The notes under the pieces: generated by a model
The model's database searches: none
Told to the model about the DNA's origin: nothing
Seen by the model: only the letters and a program-made list of their open reading frames with translations
Shown: piece after piece, positions 1 to 11,800 of the stretch
Numbering within the stretch: position 1 is the stretch's first letter
How the letters are laid out: every line of letters begins with the position of its first letter
Origin: Paulownia fortunei
Taxonomy: Eukaryota; Streptophyta; Magnoliopsida; Lamiales; Paulowniaceae
Direction of reading: 5' to 3'
Assembly: GCA_019321725.1 (NCBI GenBank)
Contig: CM033111.1
Location: 6,882,001-6,946,000 of the forward strand
Length of the DNA stretch: 64,000 nt
Position numbers and translations under genes: made by a program

Positions 1-224
1 CGACACGGCCGTAGTTAATAAGTTAAATTACAAAAGGGAATAAATTTTACTTTGAAATCATCCAAACTCTTTCACAAATCACAATATAAAGCAGGATTTG
101 AATAACCGATAATGTATGTGTTCTGCATAAATATCAATCTATTTTGTGTTAAAAGAGAATAGCAAATTGTCATCAAGTTCAAAAAATAAATAGGCATAAT
201 TCCCTTGGCGATCAAAGTTTGATT

Positions 225-287
<63 letters not shown>

Positions 288-425
288 GAATGCATCTAGT
301 GTGTTTTTAGGCATTTTTCCACCTAAAATGAAATAATTATCCTCAATGAACCATAATCATACCCATGCCCTTCTATTTGAAACAGGTTCCACACATTTTG
401 CACTTCGGTCAATTTTTCGTAGAAG
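1..425. other. Intergenic DNA with a compound (AT)n(GT)n microsatellite
   Basis: No gene is visible. An uninterrupted alternating AT run followed by a GT run covers about 223-286. The rest is AT-rich unique-looking sequence leading up to the copia LTR. The apparent reading frame across the microsatellite encodes only simple His/Thr and Ile/Tyr runs and is not a gene. Confidence 0.7.
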
Positions 426-931
426 AATTAGACTTTTTATGTATCATGTGTCCTATTTAAAGTAATTATCTTTTAATTTAGTTAAAAGATCATTATGGTA
501 TGATAATCGTTTTATTTTAGGTAATTATTTTTTAATTTAATTAAAAGATAATTATGATTTGATAATTATGACGTGTCAAATCTCATTGATCGTCAAGTCT
601 TATTGATCAATAGAGAGATATTTCTAATTATGCATATGTTGATGAAGCATATAATTATAAATAAAGTCAATTAGAATCCGGTCCTCTCTCAACCCACTTG
701 TCAATAGTTTTTTCTCCATTACAAAAGTATACGTAAGAGCTAAAGAGGTCAAAAGAGAGAAATACGATTTTCTCTAAAATTCTTCTTGTGATTTTATTCA
801 ACACTGATCATGAATTAAGGTATGTTTTCTTATAATTATGTATTGTAAAAATCATGAAGTTTTAAAATCTTGGGCGTTAATGTTTATACATAATTATGTT
901 TTTAATTTGCATAACTAAATATTTCCTAACA
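426..931 (+). repeat. 5' LTR of the Ty1/copia element
   Basis: This stretch aligns by eye with 6562-7050 over its whole length, from a shared ttagactttttat near the start to a terminal ctaaca. The expected TG at the left end reads AA. The LTR contains internal repeats of a motif near aattatcttttaatttagtt. It has about 20 bp (around 585-605) that the 3' LTR lacks. Confidence 0.88.
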
Positions 932-933
932 TG

Positions 934-946
934 TGGTATCAGAGTC
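934..946 (+). other. Primer binding site (initiator tRNA-Met type) of the copia element
   Basis: The sequence tggtatcagagtc begins two bases after the 5' LTR end. Its first part, TGGTATCAGAG, complements the 3' end of plant initiator tRNA-Met, the usual copia primer. Confidence 0.9.
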
Positions 947-1125
947 TTTAGTTTACGAACTCATGATTTTTCATTAAGATTGTTAATCTCTTATCGCTTT
1001 ATGAAATCTTTTAAATTATGTTTTTCATTGCAATTTAAATTGATTTATGAACCTTGATGTTAATTGAAATTTCAACCAAATTTCTGCTAAAATTAATTTA
1101 AATTATTAAAAATCCTGTGTTGATT

Positions 1126-1126
<1 letters not shown>

Positions 1127-1165
<39 letters not shown>

Positions 1166-1166
1166 C
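1127..1166 (+). repeat. (AT)n(GT)n microsatellite in the copia leader
   Basis: Alternating AT followed by GT dinucleotides lies between the primer binding site and gag. It is the same compound type as the microsatellite at 223-286. Confidence 0.85.
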
Positions 1167-2147
1167 ACGTACACACATATGCGGTGGTATATTCATGCTC
1201 ATATATTATGTTCATGCTTATAAACTATTAATTGATGTTTTGATTAAAGTCTGCAAATTGTAAAGTATTGATTTTGAAGTTTATATTCTGAAGTACCTGA
1301 CGCAACTTGACAATCTGAAATGGTTTCTTATATATTTGCATGTACATAAATTTGCTCTTTAATTACAAAATTAAAGTTAATAATCGTTCTCGGATCTTTA
1401 AAAAGAATGAGAATCTAAGCTTGTTGTCATATGCTAATATATTCCGCATTGTTCCTATATATGTCTGATATACTTCACTCATATATATGTTAGTGAATTT
1501 GTAATGCGTATAAAGTTTTTTATGTATTGTGAATGGAATGATATTTACGAATTCAGATTACATGATTTCATTTTAATTTAAGTATTATAATTGTATTATG
1601 AACTTATGTGAAAGATGATATGTTAGTCATTAAAGTGGCTAAATCATAAAGTTTAATGTCTACCAAAGTGTATATAATTATTATTTAATTTTAATATCTA
1701 TATTATGAATAATTTTTTATTCACCAGAGTGGTCAAATTTGAAAGTTTTTATAGATGTCAAATTAAATAAAATTCAATTACCCATTATTATGTGATGTTA
1801 TTATAAGATGACATGATGATATATAATTTTATCGGTATATTGAAGTTCATTGATTATAAAATATTTAAAAATCGCCCAAAGGATGACAATTATTTTATAA
1901 TCATAAGCATGATCGTGGTTAATTGATATATTGATTAGATATGTTTAGTATATCCAAAAATAGCAAGCATGTCTAATTAGAGTATATTTAATTATCAATT
2001 ATATGAAATTAAATTCTAGCATCAATTATATTTATTTAGTACATTGTTGGAACACCCAAAAGAGAACTTTAATGTACATTTATTAATTTCATGAATGTCA
2101 ATGTCTGAATCTATATTATATGTTTATGTTTAAAACTCAAAACATTA

Positions 2148-5100
2148 ATGTATGAGCATTTTATGTATTTTGAAGTATATATTTCCGCATCTCTTCATTC
2201 GCAAGCCTCGTCTATTATGAAGTTTAATGGGTTTAATTTTTCTGAATGGTTCGAACAAGTCCAGTTTCACCTAGATGTTCTCGATCTTGATTTGGCACCC
2301 ACGACTGATAAGCCCACTGTTATTAATGATGCTAACAGTACTGAACAAAGGTCTTTCTATAAGGCTTCAGAAAGATCTAATAGATTGAGCCTAATGCTTA
2401 TGCAGATGACTAGTAGAGAATATTAAGTTAACGATTTCCAAAATTGATAGTACTAAGAAATTTATAAAGTTTGTTGAAGATCATTCTCAATCTGATTTGC
2501 TGATAAGTCCATTGTTGGGACACTAATGAGTACGTTAACCACCATGAAATTTATAGTTTTCGTATAATGCATGAACATGTCACTAAAGAGACAAATGTAG
2601 CAGCAAAATTGAGATCTATGGGGTTGAAAGTGAGTGATAACTTCCTTGTGCAATTTATCATTAACTCATTACCTCCTACATATAGTCCATTCCAAATTAA
2701 TTACAACACTATAAAAGATAAATGAAATGTGACTAAATTGTAAAGTATGCTTATTCAAGAGAGGCAAGACTTAAGAAGTAAGGAATTCACTCAATGAATC
2801 TCGTAGGTCAGTTGGAGCTAAAAGAAAACCAGTAAAGAAAAATGGAAAAGACAATAAATGACCACTAAAGATTAATGAGTCATCTGCCCAAATTTACAGG
2901 AAAGAACGAAAGAATGATATATGTAATTTCTGTAGAAAGCCTAGACACTATCAGAAAGATTGCCCAAAATATAAGGTATGGTTCGAAAAGAAAGGTAAGC
3001 CTAGTGTTTTCGTATGTTTCGAATCAAATTTGACAAAAGTACCTTATAATTTTTGGTGGATTGATTCTGGTTGCACCACTCATATTTCAAATACGATGTA
3101 GAGATTCCTTACGACCCAAACCATAAACCTAAATGAAAATTTTTGTTCATGGGGAATAGAGTCAAAGCTCTAGTTGAAGCTATCGGAACATATTGTCTAA
3201 TTTTAGATATAGGACATCATTTAGTTATGTTTTTTTTGTTTCCTATAATTTAGTTTCTTTATTTAAACTTGATATAGTTGGATACTCCTTTAAGTTTGAA
3301 AATGGATGTTTCAGTTTATTTAAACATAATCATTTTATTCTGGTGTTCTTTGTGATGATTTTTACAAATTAAAATTTGATAATCATTTTTTGAGACTCTA
3401 TTGACCTTGCATCATAATGTTGGCACTAAATGCAGTTTAGTGGATGAAAGTTCTGCTTATTTGTGGAATAAATATTTGGATCATATATCCAAAGAAAGAA
3501 TACAAAGATTAGTAAATAATGAAATCCTTCTTAATTTGGATTTTACTGATATTGATATATGTGCGGATTGTATTAAGGAAAAACATACAAAACACACAAT
3601 CAAGAAAGTAGACACAAGAAGCACACAATTCCTTGAACTTATACACATTGATAATGGATCTTTTGATGTTTTATCTTTTGGTGGAGAAAATTACTTTATC
3701 ACCTTTATTGATGATTTTTTACGTTACGGTTATGTCCATTTGTTGCATGATAAATCTCAATTAGTAGACGCTTTGGAGGTGTTTATTTAAGATTGAAAGG
3801 CAATTAGACACAAATGTGAAAATTATCAGGTCTGACAGAGGTGGCGAGTATTATGAAAAATATGATGAAACTAGAAAATGTCGAGGTCCATTTGTTAAGT
3901 TTCTTAAAAAGTGTGGCATTTGTGCTCAATAGACAATGTCAGGAACACCGCAACAAAATAGTATTGCAGAATGACGAACCATACTTTAATGGACATGGTT
4001 AGGAGTATGTTAAGTAATTCTTCTTTACCTTTATCATTGTGGATGCATGCTTTGAAAACCGCCATGTATATATTAAATAGGGTTCCTAGTAAGGCAGTTC
4101 CAAAGACACTTTTTGAACTATGGACAAGAAGAAAACCCAGTTTAAGGTACCTGCATGTTTGGGGTTGCTCGGCGGAAATAAGAATTTATAATTCACATGA
4201 AAAGAAAACTGAATTCAAGAACAACCAGTGATTTTTCTATTGGTTATCCAGAAAAATTGAAAGAGTATAGATTTTATCATCTTAGTCATAGCACAAGAAT
4301 TGTTGAAACTGAAAATGCTAGGTTCATTAAAAATGATAAAATTATTGGGAGTGTGGAACCACAAAAAGTGAAAATTCAAGAAATTAGGGTGGAGATTCAT
4401 TTGCCTAAAACTTCTTCTCATGCTATTATTCCTATAGTTGTTGAATTGTTCAAACTTCTAGTAATGAAATTGTTATCAATGAACCTACAGTGGATGAACC
4501 ACATTAAATAGTATTAAGAAGGTTGAAAAGGCCAAAAAGACATTATTTCTGATGATTATGTAGTTTATCTACAAAAGTCCGAATTTGACGTAGGAATTGA
4601 TAATGGTTCAACTTCTTTTTCATAAGCCTTGGAAAGTGCTAATTCTACTAAATGGTTAGATGTCATGAAAGAAAAGTTGAAATCAATGGCTCATAGTAAA
4701 GTCTGGGATCTTGTAGATTTGCCATAAAGTTGTAAAATAGTTGGGTGTAAGTGTGTCTTTAAGACCAAATGCGACTCTACTGGCAATATCGAATGACACA
4801 AAACTAGACTTATTGTCAAAGGTTTTACTCAGAGAGATGGCATTAAGTACAAAGAAACCTTTTCTCCGATTTCTAAGAAAGACTCATTGAAAATTATCTT
4901 AGCAATGATGGTTCGTTATGATTTAGAGCTCCATCAAATAAATATAAAAACTACTTTTCTGAATAAAAACTTAGAGTAAAAGATTTACATAGAACAACTT
5001 AAGGGTTTTTCAATTGAAGAAAAGGAACATATGGTGTGTAAACTTAAGAAGTCAATATATGGACTTAAGCAAGTTTCTCGACAATGGTATCTTAAGTTCA

Positions 5101-6172
5101 ATGATACTATCATTTCATTTGGATTTAAGAAAAACACTGTTTATCAGTGTATATATCTAAAGGTCAGTGGGAGCAAGTTTATATTTTTGAATCTGTATGT
5201 TGATATCTTATTTGCTACTAATGATCTTGGTTTATTACATGAGACCAATAAATTTCTCTCTAAAAATTTTGAAATAAAATATATGGGTGAGGCTTCCTAT
5301 ATGATAGGAATTAAAATATTCCGTGATAGATCACAAGAAGTATTGGGATTGTTTCAAAAAATATATATCAATAAAGTTTTGGAAAGATTTAATATGGAAA
5401 AGAGTTTTTCATCTATTATTCCAATTTAGAAAGGAGATAAATTGAGCCTTATGCAATGCCCAAAGAATGAATTGGAACATAACAAATGAAGCAATTTCCT
5501 TATGCGTCTATCATTGAGAGCTTGATGTATGCTTAGACTTGCACCAGGCTAGATATCAATTTTGTTGTCGACATATTGGGCAAGTATCCAAGTAATCCTA
5601 GAATGGAGCATTGAAAAATTATAAAGAAAGTATTGAGATACCTACAAGGAATGAAAGATCATATGCTCATGTATAAGAGATCCGATCATCTTGAGGTGAT
5701 AGGATATTCAAATTCAGATTATGCCGAATGTGTGGATATTAAAAAATCCATATTTAGCTATTTGTTTCTTTTAGCTGGAAGAGCAATCTCATGGAAGAGT
5801 GCGAAAAGTCTGTTATTATTGCATCCACTATGGAAGCTGAATTTGTGGCATACTTTGAGGCCATTGTTCATGAATTATGGCTATGAAATTTTATTTCAGA
5901 ACTTGGAATTGTCGACAATATTGCCAACCTGCTGAAAATTTATTGTGATAATTCCACAACAGTCTTTTTTTCTAAAAACAACAAGTATTCCAAATGTGCT
6001 AAATACATAAAATTGAAATATTTTGTCGTTAAAGAAGAAATTTAGAAACAAAGAGTGTCAATCAAACACATTAGCACCAATTTTATGGTTGTGGATTCAT
6101 TGACAAAAGAGTTGTCACCAAAGATATTTACTGAACATGTTGAAAGAATGAGAATTAGTGACAACTGTTATT
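2148..6172 (+). pseudogene. Copia gag-pol polyprotein remnant
   Basis: The gag part (about 2205-2700) reads FNGFNFSEWFEQVQFHLDVL in the style of plant copia gag. A CX2CX4HX4C zinc knuckle sits at 2922-2963. The protease motif DSG occurs at 3063-3071. The integrase zinc-binding region and core follow from 3401 to about 4190. RT runs from about 4640 to 5430 (GCKCVFKTK, KLKKSIYGLKQ). RNase H follows at 5633-6172, ending with an LTKELSPKIF-like segment. The RT catalytic box YVDD is reduced to YVD-I-L at 5196-5210. Many stops and shifts split the frame, so no active product is expected. Confidence 0.88.
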
Positions 6173-6561
6173 GACATTATGATCATATTTTATGTTATTT
6201 ACATATTTGACACTCTGAGCTCATTTATTGAATGTTTCTGATAAATTAATGTATTCTATTTTATTTTGTTAATGTATATACATGAATGAATTATGATGAT
6301 ACAAACAGGATTTGTCTATGATGAGACATTAATATTGGATTATTATGACATCTCTTATTAATATCACATTAGTATAGAACTGGTATTTTAATACATGGAA
6401 GGGACTATATCAATTTAAGGGCGTACAACCGCCATGATGCATATTAGTTTTTGATGAACTTATGATTTGATCAAATTAAGAAAGAATTTGACTTATATTG
6501 CACATTATATTTATTATTAAACCATTAAGTTAAATGATGCCACATAGACCAAGTGAGAGAA

Positions 6562-7050
6562 TGTTAGACTTTTTATATCCCATGTGTCCTATTTAAACAA
6601 TTATCTTTTAATTTAGTTAAGAGATAATTGTGGCATGATAATCGTCTTATTTTAGATAATTATCTTTTAATTTAGTTAAAAGATAATTATGGTTTGATAA
6701 TTATCACGTGTCAAATCTCAATGATCAATAGAGAGATATTTTCTAATTATGCATATGTTGATAGATCATGTAATTATAAATAAAGTCAGTTAGAACCTGG
6801 TCATCTCTCAACCCACTCATCGATAATTTTTCTTTCCATCAGAAAAATATACATCAGAACTAAAGAGGTCAAGTGAGAAAAACACAATTTTCTCTAAAAT
6901 TCTTCTTGTGGTTGTATTCAACACTAATCATGGAGTAAGACATGTTTTCTTATAATTATGTATTATAAAAATTATAAAATTCTAAAATACTGGGCATTAA
7001 TATTTATACATAATTATGTTTTTGATCTGCATAACTAAAATCTACTAACA
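6562..7050 (+). repeat. 3' LTR of the Ty1/copia element
   Basis: It begins with an intact TGTTAGAC and ends with CTAACA. A purine-rich stretch (aagtgagagaa, 6551-6561) just before it is the likely polypurine tract. Confidence 0.88.
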
Positions 7051-7296
7051 GAATCTTCAAGATATATACCAGTATTTAGCCTCAATAAAGTGTACCAACA
7101 GCTGCAGAAAGTTTGTGTTATGTTTTCTTTTTCTTATTTTAGTTAAAGCTAAGAAGTCAGAAGAAATGAAGTCTAACTAAATAATGTTGTCTAATAAAAA
7201 GAATAGCCTATATATATACACGATGACTAGTTACGAAATTAAACTCCAGGGACAGGCCTTTAGAAAGCAAAGAAGACAATTTCCTGGCTCCAAGCC

Positions 7297-8857
7297 TTAT
7301 GCATACATCGTTTGAGTGGCCTGTTGAGATCGGTACCTTTTCATGCCATTGTACAAGCTCCTCCAGTTTTCAGGTAGACTCACCCTTTGCTTCCTTTCAT
7401 TAGTCCAGCAGGTAACTATTATCAGATCATCTCTTTTCAGATTGGATTTTCCCCCTGAATCTTTTGCTTTCCCCGGCTTGTTTGGCTCGTCTTTTACTTC
7501 CATGAATCTTACTTGTTTTCGTGGTTTTTTGACTGCAATGAGGAGAATTCAATGCATGTAATTTTAGCATCATGGAAAAAGAATGTGATATGATGGATTT
7601 TGTTTTATATTTTGGATATACAAATTTAACAATGATTCTAGTCATCATTATCTGAAGAATTGTTAATCCAATACCATATGTAGTTGAAAGCCTAGGTTAT
7701 TTTTGGATTTATTTTCCCAACATATTTTTTATTTTCCAAAATAGAAATGTGTTTGGTTTGAGATATTTTTTAAAAATATATTTTTAAAAGACAAACTATT
7801 TTTAAGCCCTACACTTTTCAATGCTATTTTCAAAAAACTACGTCTTATTTTTCAAAAACCTTTCCTTAATTCTCAAAAAATACTATTTATTTTACAGTTG
7901 AAAACAAATAAGCCAAACATATTTTCTCGTTAAAATAAACGTATCAAGATAATGTATAACTTTTGGTTCTCTATGTACAAGATGACATAGTTGGTCCACT
8001 AAACCAAAGGGTCTGACAATTTTAATCCATTATCTTCTAATTTTGCACAAATTGAAGACAAATTAAAACTTGATGAAAAAAATGTCACATGGCCAAAACA
8101 TGGACTTTCACCATTCAAGGTTTTGGAATTTGTAGACATAATCAGTATATTTTCCGCATTCAAGGACCAAAATATTACCACTTCCAACTTCACTGAAAAT
8201 GTCATCCCTTCCCGACTTAGGAAAATATGTTCATTTCACTTCACATAACTCATTAGTTCCAAATCATTTCTACTTATACATGTCATGATATATATATTAA
8301 GGTGGATTCTAAATCTTTTCTCATGCAACCAAATTATTGCACCAAATCTTTACTGAATGACATTCTTTCTGTAATAAATCACTTTAAATCTTCTATTGCA
8401 ACATGTTAAATGTATAATGATATTATAATAAGAAATACAATACTAATTGCAATAAAAGTTCGAAGAAGATCCAAGTGATCATAATAAAACAGCAAAAATC
8501 AAGAAATGGTTATGAACTAAACTAAAATTAAGTAAGTTTCTGGGAAAAAAACAAATGATCACTAACACAAAGAAACTAGCAATGGAAAAAACAAATTAAC
8601 CACCCCGGAAAGAACTAATATTACAAGAAAAAAAAATTGAACTTTGTTTGTTTGTGACAAATATTACCTGCAGAAGAGCAGTCCTTTGTGGCAGAGGAAA
8701 TGAGTCTTTCAGTGTATTTGGTGGAAGTAGTATTTGGTTCTATGGAAGACTCTACTGCAGGAACTTTATCCCTGAGATATGAGAGCAAGAAGAAGCTGCA
8801 GCCAGATAATGCAAATGCTGCTGCTGCTACTGTTATATGCCTCCCAAAGCCCTCCAT
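7297..8857 (-). CDS. Two-exon gene for a small hydrophobic-anchor protein, function unknown
   Basis: I propose exon 1 at 8857-8668 and exon 2 at 7532-7297 on the minus strand, giving 141 residues. The donor reads CAG|gtaata and the acceptor ctcctcattgcag|tc. The phase-1 codon split is consistent across the junction, and both exons are open. The first start in the frame is MEGFGRHITV. Residues about 9-27 are hydrophobic (AAAAFALSGCSFFLLSYL) and could be a membrane anchor or signal anchor. The middle is Ser/Thr-rich. The C-terminal half is basic and ends with an LPENWRSLYNGMKRYR-like segment. I do not recognise the family. Support is the open frames, splice sites and composition only, so an annotation error remains possible. 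The intron is about 1.13 kb. Confidence 0.55.
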
Positions 8858-11800
8858 TTATACATGCAAGAACTTGTTCTTTCAGCTCTAATTTTACAGA
8901 AATCTTCTCTTCTTTGTTGGAATGAGATTCTGTTTATGGAAAAAAAGAAAATGGATTGTTGCAATTCCTTTTACAAGATTGGTTTTTGGGGTCCCCATTT
9001 TTTTTTTTTTTTTTTTTTTAAATGCCTTTTTGGTGATTGAGTGTGAGGCTGATTGTGACCTAAGCCAAGTTGGGCAGATGACAGTTGATCCATTTAATTT
9101 ATGGTGCAAAGTATATGCCATTTGTGATTCTCTGTGGTGCTAATCAGAAACCTTAATATCTAGCTGGAGGTCACTTCCTTGTGTTCTACTATTTTTTTTG
9201 TCCATTTGCCTTTTGTTTTTTATTTTATTTTATTTTGGTTTCCTCCAAAATAGTTCTGTTTTTTTTAACCTGAAAAATGTATAACATATCCTAATATTTT
9301 AAAATGAATGTTGCCTCTCCACTTTTCTAAGCATATGTTAAGTGCATTTCAGGTATAGGGATTTAGCGGAAGAAAGTGGAAAGAAAAAAAAAACACTAAA
9401 ACTCTAATTTCATCGTGTTTTATTATTCATTTAAAATTGAAATCAAAATGAAAGAAATTATGAAAGAGACCAATCATTTTTTTTAACTGTCATTAATTAC
9501 ATAGGTACAAAGATTTTCTTTGTATTGTATTAACTCAAATGAAGAAAAAGATTTTTCTTTTGTTGGGTGGGGGGGGTGGCGGGGGGCGGGGGTGTGTTGT
9601 TGTTGTTTTTTTACCAAACTCCAAAACTACTGCTAGTATTTACTGGCCTCACTCGATACAAGATTAACAGGGTCAGCTTCCTAATAGCACTAAAATGGTG
9701 CTTTCTATTTCATTTATTTACTTTTCTTTGAAAAAATTAAAAATATATATACATATATATTTAAAAAAGCAAAAAAAAAAAAATCATAGCTAAGCCACCT
9801 ATGTTTACTTGGAGGGTTTATTTACAAATTGTTATGTAATAATCGTTTTATTTCTTTGGTGAACCGTCAATTTTTTAAATATTGGTGAACCTAACAGGTC
9901 AACTAATAATGAGTGATTGAAATATATGATTGATTTTTATTTTTATTATTCGTTTATTATATGATACTACATAAATTGTGTTGACATAATTATAGAAAAA
10001 TAGGGAAATTCTTGGAACAAAATAATTCTTTTAAATATCAATTTTTAACTTTTTATTATTTTAACCAAACTTTTATTAATTGAACTTCAACGATCCGTAA
10101 TCCAATTAATTTTCCGATTTGATCCGTAGTTAGATTTTCCAGTGAAATGCATAAGTTATCAACTCAATTAAAATATAAAGCAAAATATGACTTAGAAAAC
10201 TGTTTATTCGACCGTAGAAATCAATTTGTGTTATTCAATTATTGAGCACTGCTGCAATTTTGTGGAATAGGGCGAGAAAGCTAGTTTTTTGAACGGGCTG
10301 GATGGGCTCTAAGATCGACAGTTGAGTAGTTCAAAGCCCAAGTGAAGTTGTTCCAACTTGGGCTGCTACAATTTATGCCACTACTAAGGTTCTATAAGAG
10401 TTTAGATTTTAAGGGGGAAAAAGGAAAAATATTAAAAATTAAAAATAAAATTGTATCATTTGAAGCGGTAAAAATAATTTCTTTGATATATTTTTCCATT
10501 AAAAATTAAAGAGTCTAAATGTAGCGTTATTAATTGATCCAAATTTTCGAAAACGGAGAGTATTTGACCCATGATTTTTTTCTATTCAAAATAAAGGGTG
10601 GAAGGTCTTCAATTTTTTTTTAGAGTACCTTCTTTTCTAAAAATATTATTGATATGTATGATCAAAGGAGACTACGGGTAATGATTGTGTAATCCAAACA
10701 AACGGAAGCAAAGAAAAAGAAATATTTATTGTTTTCATTTTAGGATAACTATTTTCTTGAAATTTTAAATGTATCAATTCCAAGTCATTTTATAGTAGAT
10801 TGAGTAAAATCACTTATGGCAATAGCATTTACTATCCGCTTACCTTTTCTTGATCCAAAAATAATAAATGTATCGAATGTATTACACCCAATCCATTTAA
10901 GAATTTTACGAATTTTTTGTATGTCCGCATGCATTTATGTATGTGTATAACATTTGTTTTATGAACGAATTTCATTTTGAAATTAAAATGCAGATTATAT
11001 TCCCTTTTTCAATTTAAATAAATTAAAATGAATGGTTTATATTTTTAAATTTTGAGTCAAAAATATATTTTTTGGGCATGCAAATCTGCCCTTTAAATGA
11101 AATATATATTAGCAAATGAGAGGTCCCGAGTTCAACGCTCATTGTCACCTATTTAGGAGAAAGAACTGCAACTACTTGGCCTCCAAAAAAAAATAAAAAA
11201 TAAAAATTATAGTGCACTTCAGGAAACATGTCATAAATGTACATCCTTAAATATCTCTCCACATTAACAACTTAATTTTTTAGATAATAATATTATCTCC
11301 AACAATTGTTGTTGAATAAAATAACCACAGATTTTTTCAGTTTGTTAATTAAAATTTATATTGCAGATCTTCAAATTATTTTACTAATATAAAGTATCAT
11401 ATTTCAATTTTATCATATGCTTTGTAATTAACTTCTCAAAAATACTTTAAAAAATTGTATGGATACTCCCATTTAATTTTTTAAGACCTAACAAAATCTC
11501 CTAATTTTTCGAATTTGTATTACGATATTACCATTACTACACATCTTATAAACCAGAATACTATTATGCAACAAACTAAAAATACATTCTTGAATAAGAC
11601 CTAACATCTTATAAAATATTTATGTTAAAGTTAAGTATATTTTTCTAACCATAAAAAGAAAAATGTAAAGTGCCCACTAACTAATAATCACTTTAGTAAT
11701 TTATAGAGTAACAAAAACCAAATTGTGGAGTTGCTGAAATTGTGGGCAAAAAACCTGCAGAACTTAAGCTGACATCTCTGTGCTCGTTCCTCAGTAAGTT

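Larger units (their letters stand above)
426..7050 (+). mobile_element. Degenerate Ty1/copia LTR retrotransposon with both LTRs
   Basis: Two related direct repeats bound a region that carries a tRNA-iMet-type primer binding site, then gag, protease, integrase, reverse transcriptase and RNase H remnants in that order. Integrase before RT is the Ty1/copia order. The LTRs differ by many substitutions and by an indel of about 20 bp, and the coding region is full of stops and frame changes, so the insertion is old and inactive. I could not find a clean 5-bp target duplication: the bases before the 5' LTR (agaag) and after the 3' LTR (gaatc) do not match convincingly. The 5' LTR has also lost its leading TG. 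Confidence 0.9.

Noticed and set aside
934..946. tRNA-like motif tggtatcagag
   Set aside because: It is the retrotransposon primer binding site, not part of a tRNA gene. No cloverleaf sequence surrounds it, and I found no convincing tRNA gene in the window.
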